From: Fimbriimonadaceae bacterium
GTDB lineage: Bacteria; Armatimonadota; Fimbriimonadia; Fimbriimonadales; Fimbriimonadaceae
Length of the DNA stretch: 64,000 bases
Reading direction: 5' to 3'
Assembly: GCA_024710805.1 (NCBI GenBank)
Contig: JANJUB010000073.1
Coordinates: 1-64,000, forward strand
Below are positions 60,492-64,000 of this stretch, in pieces (within the stretch, counting starts at the first letter, position 1; each line of letters opens with the position of its first letter). The notes beneath the pieces are model-generated. The model made no database searches and had not been told where the DNA came from. It saw nothing but the letters and a program-made list of their open reading frames with translations. A program made the position numbers and the translations under genes.

Positions 60492-61580
60492 ATGAAGTGG
60501 GCTTGGCGGATTGCCCGGATCGGTGGAGTGGATATCTTCATCCATTTCACCTTCCTGTTCCTGCTGGCTTGGATCGGGATAGCCCACTATTCGGAACGCC
60601 AAGAATTCACGGACGTCGTCGAAGGGATCGGGTTCATCCTGGTGATCTTCTTCATCGTGGTGCTCCACGAGTTCGGCCATTCGCTAGCGGCGCGCCGGTT
60701 CGGCATCAAGACGAAGGACATCACGTTGCTGCCGATTGGCGGCCTTGCTCGGCTGGAGCGCATGCCCGAGAAGCCCAGCCAAGAGCTGGTGGTGGCGATC
60801 GCGGGCCCGGCGGTCAACGTGGTCCTCGCGGTGGTCTTTGGGATCATCTTGACCCTGACTGGCGGGTGGAGCCCCGTCGAGGAGATCTCGGTGACCGGAG
60901 GATCGTTCATGGAGCGACTCTTCGCGGTCAACCTGATGCTCATCATCTTCAACCTGCTGCCGGCGTTCCCCATGGACGGCGGACGGGTGCTACGCGCGCT
61001 GTTAGCGATGCACAAGCCTTACGCAGAGGCCACGCGTCTCGCGGCCACGATCGGCCAAGCGATGGCCCTCCTGTTGGGGCTTGCCGGGATGTTCTTCAAC
61101 CCGATGCTCGTCTTCATCGCCCTCTTTGTCTGGGTCGGGGCCGCCCAGGAGGCACAAGGCGTCGAGACCAAGTCCGCCTTGGCGGGCGTGCCCATCGACG
61201 ATCTGATGATCCGCAGGTTTCAAGCCCTTCGTCGAACCGACTCCCTGGAGTCAGTGGTGGGCTACGTACTGGAGGGCTTCCAAGTCGACTTCCCCGTCAT
61301 CGACGACCACGGCCAAGTCGTGGGGATTCTCACGCGCAACGGTCTCCTCAATGGGCTGGCACGCCGCCAGCCCGACCTGCGGGTGATCGACGTGATGGAC
61401 ACCAACTTCTGCGTCGTCGACCGTTCGGAGACGGTAGAAACGGCGGTGCAACGACTGCAGACCGGCGACTGTACGACCCTGCCCGTCGTCGATCAAGGGC
61501 GGCTGGTGGGCCTGCTGACCATCGAGAATGTGGGCGAGTTCTTGCTGATCAAGCAGGCGCGGACTCAGACTCGCGTGTAG
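60492..61580 (+). CDS. site-2 protease (M50) with CBS domain pair
   Basis: A 362-residue intramembrane zinc protease of the SpoIVFB/Rip3 type. Zinc site HEFGH at residues 59-63, third ligand in FPMDGGRVLRALLA near 160, six predicted membrane segments, and two CBS domains at about 225-350 (IDDLMIRRFQALRRTDSLESV; RVIDVMDTNFCVVDRSETVE), which in relatives bind adenine nucleotides and control the protease. Target unknown. The last 16 bp overlap the facing DUF1579 gene. A second M50 protease (rseP) is at 27846. Confidence 0.92.
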   Translation: MKWAWRIARIGGVDIFIHFTFLFLLAWIGIAHYSERQEFTDVVEGIGFILVIFFIVVLHEFGHSLAARRFGIKTKDITLLPIGGLARLERMPEKPSQELVVAIAGPAVNVVLAVVFGIILTLTGGWSPVEEISVTGGSFMERLFAVNLMLIIFNLLPAFPMDGGRVLRALLAMHKPYAEATRLAATIGQAMALLLGLAGMFFNPMLVFIALFVWVGAAQEAQGVETKSALAGVPIDDLMIRRFQALRRTDSLESVVGYVLEGFQVDFPVIDDHGQVVGILTRNGLLNGLARRQPDLRVIDVMDTNFCVVDRSETVETAVQRLQTGDCTTLPVVDQGRLVGLLTIENVGEFLLIKQARTQTRV

Positions 61581-62068
61581 GTGACCTTCATGAAGGCCGA
61601 CCACTCGCCCTGGTCATCTTGGGCATAAGAGGTCATCGTCCGCGTGTTCTCGTCGATCAACTCGATCACGTCTCGGTAGTTGGCGGTCTCGCCATCCTTC
61701 TCCATGTGGGGCCCTTCGCAATCGAGGGTCATCGTGCGGCCATCCTCACTCAGCGTGCCGACGTATTTCCAGAGATGCGACGATTGGTCGGCGATCCAAA
61801 ATCCGCGGTACTCCTTGAAGCTCACGTCGTAGCCGAGACCGGTCTTGTACTGCATCTGCTGGCCGCCCGGGACTTCTCCGTCGCCCTCGGTGAAGGCCCA
61901 CAGTCCGCCAAGGCTGACGACCCGCTCGCTGCCGCGGCTGGTCATCGTGCTCCCATCGGGCATCGTCATGACGGCTTCGGTGCGCCACTCGCCGAGCAAC
62001 TTCTTGAGCCACTCGTGCTCGGCGACCGGCCTCGTACCCATTCCTTCTGAACTCGTTTCGTTGCTCAT
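61565..62068 (-). CDS. DUF1579 protein
   Basis: A 167-residue protein of the DUF1579 family: HEWLKKLLGEWRTEAVMTMPDG at the N-terminus, GSERVVSLGGLWAFTEGDGE, YKTGLGYDVSFKEYRGFWI and TLDCEGPHMEKDGETANYRDVIEL. The fold is a lipocalin-like beta-barrel; ligand unknown. GGAGG lies 6 nt before the ATG. Converges on the S2P gene with a 16-bp overlap. Confidence 0.85.
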   Translation of the reverse strand: MSNETSSEGMGTRPVAEHEWLKKLLGEWRTEAVMTMPDGSTMTSRGSERVVSLGGLWAFTEGDGEVPGGQQMQYKTGLGYDVSFKEYRGFWIADQSSHLWKYVGTLSEDGRTMTLDCEGPHMEKDGETANYRDVIELIDENTRTMTSYAQDDQGEWSAFMKVTYTRV

Positions 62069-62110
62069 GTCATCCTCCCAGATTCGGCGAGCCTACCCCC
62101 GTGAAATGTG

Positions 62111-62134
62111 AAGGGCCGCCCAAAGGCGGCCCTT
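62111..62134. terminator. bidirectional terminator
   Basis: A perfect 10-bp stem, AAGGGCCGCC (62111-62120) with GGCGGCCCTT (62125-62134), CAAA loop, T-rich on the minus side. Ends the PEP-CTERM gene at 62153. Confidence 0.88.
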
Positions 62135-62152
62135 TTGATGTTCTTCGGACCG

Positions 62153-62815
62153 TTACTGAGCCTTGCGGCGTCGGCGGAGCGCCATCACGCCCGCACCGAG
62201 AGCCAACGCAGCCATTGTTGCGGGCTCGGGCACCACAGCGTAGTGCAGTTCACCCACCATGGCTCGCGACGTGAAGAATGAGCCGGTGGTCGTAAAAGGA
62301 ACGGACCGCGCATCACCGGTCGTCGCCTGCAGGAACGAATCGCTGTAGACGCTGTACGGGGGCGTGCCCGTGCCGAAATAGCGAGGACCAACGCCCAAGA
62401 AACGCAAGGCGACGCCCACCGTTTGACCAGAACCGACCGCGATATCGGGGATATCGATCAGTTCGGACACCTGGCTAGCCACGGGTCCCTGGACGGCGGC
62501 CGCGGTTCCGAGAAATGTCCAACCGGCGGACGAACTGCCTGGCCCCGAACCAACCGGACCACCGAGACCACTACCGGCAAAGGTGTAAACCTCGACGTTG
62601 AATCCGACACCAGCCCCTCCGGTATTGGCCGTCTTAAGGTGGGTCACGTTCAGGGGACTGCTCAGCGCCTGCACATCGAAGAAAATGGCCCATCCGGCGC
62701 TGCCGCCGTTGTTGGCTGGACCGGGATTAAGATTGAGAATCTGCCCAAACGCCGATCCGGTAGCTATGGCCATCACAGCGAAGGACGAGGTTAGTCGTTT
62801 GAGATCTACTGACAT
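62153..62815 (-). CDS. PEP-CTERM sorting-domain protein
   Basis: A 220-residue secreted protein: signal peptide at residues 1-24 (LTSSFAVMAIATGSAFG), a beta-sandwich-like middle rich in Gly/Ser/Thr, and a C-terminal signal VPEPATMAALALGAG... with RRRRKAQ. Start at 62815 is supported by a complete promoter whose -10 ends 6 nt before this ATG; no Shine-Dalgarno sequence is needed. Function unknown; exosortase-processed surface protein inferred. Confidence 0.88.
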   Translation of the reverse strand: MSVDLKRLTSSFAVMAIATGSAFGQILNLNPGPANNGGSAGWAIFFDVQALSSPLNVTHLKTANTGGAGVGFNVEVYTFAGSGLGGPVGSGPGSSSAGWTFLGTAAAVQGPVASQVSELIDIPDIAVGSGQTVGVALRFLGVGPRYFGTGTPPYSVYSDSFLQATTGDARSVPFTTTGSFFTSRAMVGELHYAVVPEPATMAALALGAGVMALRRRRKAQ

Positions 62816-62821
62816 GCACTC

Positions 62822-62850
62822 ACTATAATCGTTTCTGGCTTCTTTGCCAA
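62822..62850 (-). promoter_or_regulatory. sigma-70-type promoter, predicted leaderless
   Basis: TTGGCA (62845-62850), 17 bp, TATAGT (62822-62827) on the minus strand, then 6 nt to the ATG at 62815; the predicted first transcribed base is the A of the ATG. Confidence 0.7.
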
Positions 62851-62895
62851 GAGCAATCGACAAAAACCCGGTAATTTTTCGCGTTCACCCTTGAC

Positions 62896-62924
62896 CTGAC
62901 AACAAAGGAGATGAACCATACTAT
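62896..62924 (+). promoter_or_regulatory. sigma-70-type promoter, predicted leaderless
   Basis: CTGACA (62896-62901), 17 bp, TACTAT (62919-62924), then 6 nt to the ATG at 62931; the predicted first transcribed base is the A of the ATG. A TTGACC lies 5 bp upstream as an alternative -35. Confidence 0.65.
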
Positions 62925-62930
62925 TGGACT

Positions 62931-63629
62931 ATGCTCATCGGCCTGCTCGTCCTAGCAAGCAAGACAGATGTCCGACATCAGCAAACAACCTTGACCACAG
63001 CGAAGGTTGATGTGGTTTCCGTGCCCATGTCGTCGGGCAAGTACCGAATCGATGTCATCCTTCCTTCCGGCTTTCCCGGCTCAGACGAAGACTTTGGCTC
63101 GATGGTGAAGCGGCCCGGGCTGGTCGCGGCGATCAACGGCGCTTACTTTGACCGCTACTCAAAGAAGCCGATCGGCGACATTTGGTCGGGGGGCAGATTG
63201 CGGCACTTCGGCGCGATGGGTACTGCGCTGACCGTGGGGACTGACGGCACCTTGGACATATCCCGCGTCCAGCGGCATAAGCGAGTGGATTGGTCCGCGT
63301 ACGAGACCGTTCTCGCGTGCGGCCCCGCCCTTGTCTTGGAAGGCCAGATTGACTGCGACCCCGCCAGCGAGGGTTTCCGCGATCCGGCGGTGATGGGGCG
63401 AGTGCCACGAATGGGGGTCGGTTACACCGACGCGGGCGACTTGATGTTGGTCCGGTGCGCCAAATCGGTTACGTTTCGCGAGTTCGCCGACGTGATGCGG
63501 CAACTCGGTTGCCGCGAGGCGATGAACCTCGACAGCGGTGCCAGCTCGGCGCTGTGGATGAAAGGCAAGACGATCGTCCCCGCGGGGCGTCGGCTGACCA
63601 ACGTGATTGGCGTGTTCGCTAAGGGCTAG
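62931..63629 (+). CDS. phosphodiester glycosidase-family (NAGPA-type) protein
   Basis: A 232-residue protein of the phosphodiester glycosidase family, related to the NAGPA domain that uncovers N-acetylglucosamine-1-phosphate. Family phrases: PGLVAAINGAYFDRYSKKPIG, GPALVLEGQ, PRMGVGYTDAGDLMLV and the hallmark EAMNLDSGASSALWMKG. A short hydrophobic start (MLIGLLVLASK) may be a signal. In bacteria members act on cell-surface polysaccharides or sporulation peptidoglycan; substrate unknown. Divergent from a PEP-CTERM gene, 115 bp between starts. Confidence 0.85.
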   Translation: MLIGLLVLASKTDVRHQQTTLTTAKVDVVSVPMSSGKYRIDVILPSGFPGSDEDFGSMVKRPGLVAAINGAYFDRYSKKPIGDIWSGGRLRHFGAMGTALTVGTDGTLDISRVQRHKRVDWSAYETVLACGPALVLEGQIDCDPASEGFRDPAVMGRVPRMGVGYTDAGDLMLVRCAKSVTFREFADVMRQLGCREAMNLDSGASSALWMKGKTIVPAGRRLTNVIGVFAKG

Positions 63630-63647
63630 ATGTCCTTGAACGCAAAG

Positions 63648-63678
63648 AAGTCCGCCCGCCGAATCAGCGGACGGACTT
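63648..63678. terminator. bidirectional terminator
   Basis: AAGTCCG/CGGACTT outer stem (63648-63654 with 63672-63678) and CCGC/GCGG inner stem with a single-base bulge on each side. Between two convergent genes. Confidence 0.75.
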
Positions 63679-63696
63679 CCTAGTAGTCGGCCTCAC

Positions 63697-64000
63697 TTAA
63701 GACTTGCGGGACTTGAGGCGACGTCGGACGAAGAGACCAGCGGAAGCCAGTCCCAAGCCCATGGTGAAGGGCTCCGGTACGACGCCCGGACTGTAGCGGA
63801 GACTATTGTCGATCGCCAGCGTTCCGAACTGATTGTGCGAAAACCAACCGTAGCGGTTCCCACCCACATTGGCGGCGACATCGGCCGGATTGCTGAGGGT
63901 CCACGAGTGCAGGAGGGCTCCACCGGCGGCACGCAGCCTCATATCGACACTGAGCACGCCGCCGACAATACCGAAGGAGTGTTCCATCGTGTACCAGCCG
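63697..64000 (-). CDS. PEP-CTERM sorting-domain protein, C-terminal part
   Basis: The last 100 or so residues of a protein whose N-terminus lies beyond the window end. The frame is open to base 64000 and continues past the Met at 63987. The visible part has a beta-rich segment (FGTLAIDNSLRYSPG) and a C-terminal signal with VPEPFTMGLGLA, SAGLFV and RRRLKSRKS. A terminator follows. Sixth PEP-CTERM gene of the window. Confidence 0.83.
   Translation of the reverse strand, partial: GWYTMEHSFGIVGGVLSVDMRLRAAGGALLHSWTLSNPADVAANVGGNRYGWFSHNQFGTLAIDNSLRYSPGVVPEPFTMGLGLASAGLFVRRRLKSRKS

Noticed and set aside
60497-62050. 517-codon open frame on the plus strand
   Set aside because: A +2-shifted reading through the S2P gene and then antisense to the DUF1579 gene; Pro/Arg/Gly-rich, no motifs.
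1-64000. CRISPR array, rRNA, tRNA, riboswitch, prophage or transposase
   Set aside because: Looked for regularly spaced repeats, conserved RNA cores and typical proteins; none found.

Overview
The window is about 60% GC and reads as the chromosome of a Fimbriimonas-like member of the Armatimonadota (Fimbriimonadia). This is an inference from gene content: six PEP-CTERM proteins ending in VPEPATM plus a hydrophobic segment and an Arg-rich tail, three pseudopilins of the H-X9-DG type ([20 protein letters not shown] start), several large lipoproteins with no recognised family, and many single-gene transcription units on both strands. There are no rRNA, tRNA, CRISPR, prophage or insertion sequence genes.

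Layout. 1-7.0 kb: two tail-to-tail PEP-CTERM genes with near-identical 3' ends, a PAP2 phosphatase, hppD, another PEP-CTERM gene, purF, a pseudopilin and a further PEP-CTERM gene. 7.0-15.9 kb: four paralogous beta-propeller-like lipoproteins on the minus strand, three in an operon and the fourth beyond the plus-strand gene ppc. 16.1-24.8 kb: pdhA-pdhB, a secreted glycosidase-like protein, a PabB-PabC fusion, a DUF2905 protein, a HAD phosphatase, queA and an RmlC-like cupin. 24.8-31.3 kb: a secreted protein of unknown function, dxr-rseP, a small AraC regulator coupled to an M14 carboxypeptidase, and an SGNH protein. 31.4-41.5 kb: a CocE-type hydrolase, a TPR protein, a PPC-like secreted protein, an M28 peptidase, a mutarotase-like protein, a sodium:solute symporter and a FAH-family protein; the intergenic spaces here hold a family of small hairpin repeats. 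41.6-46.3 kb: a lone flagellin with a sigma-28-type promoter, an HEXXH protein, trxB, a DUF2993 protein and a single-domain response regulator. 46.4-52.6 kb: a LacI regulator with a maltodextrin-type GH13 enzyme, two pseudopilins and an enoyl-CoA hydratase. 52.6-64 kb: a HEAT-like protein, three proteins of unknown function, a uridine kinase-like protein, a DUF559 nuclease-like protein, a CoA-transferase, an S2P protease with CBS domains, a DUF1579 protein, a PEP-CTERM protein, a phosphodiester glycosidase and a final partial PEP-CTERM gene.

Genes that work together: pdhA/pdhB (E1 of a 2-oxo acid dehydrogenase), lacI with the GH13 enzyme, dxr with rseP, queA in the pabBC-led cluster, and trxB with its two neighbours.

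The strongest less-expected signals are: (1) a recurring start signature in which a -10-like hexamer lies 5-7 nt upstream of the start codon, predicting leaderless mRNAs for about a dozen genes; (2) a family of hairpins (7-bp stem, 9-11-nt loop) with compensatory stem changes and complementary loops; (3) a 16-bp LacI-type palindrome at the lacI promoter whose 14-bp core recurs inside the downstream GH13 coding sequence; (4) an expanded, uncharacterised lipoprotein family; and (5) five TTAAT-like boxes at about 11-bp spacing upstream of a pseudopilin gene.
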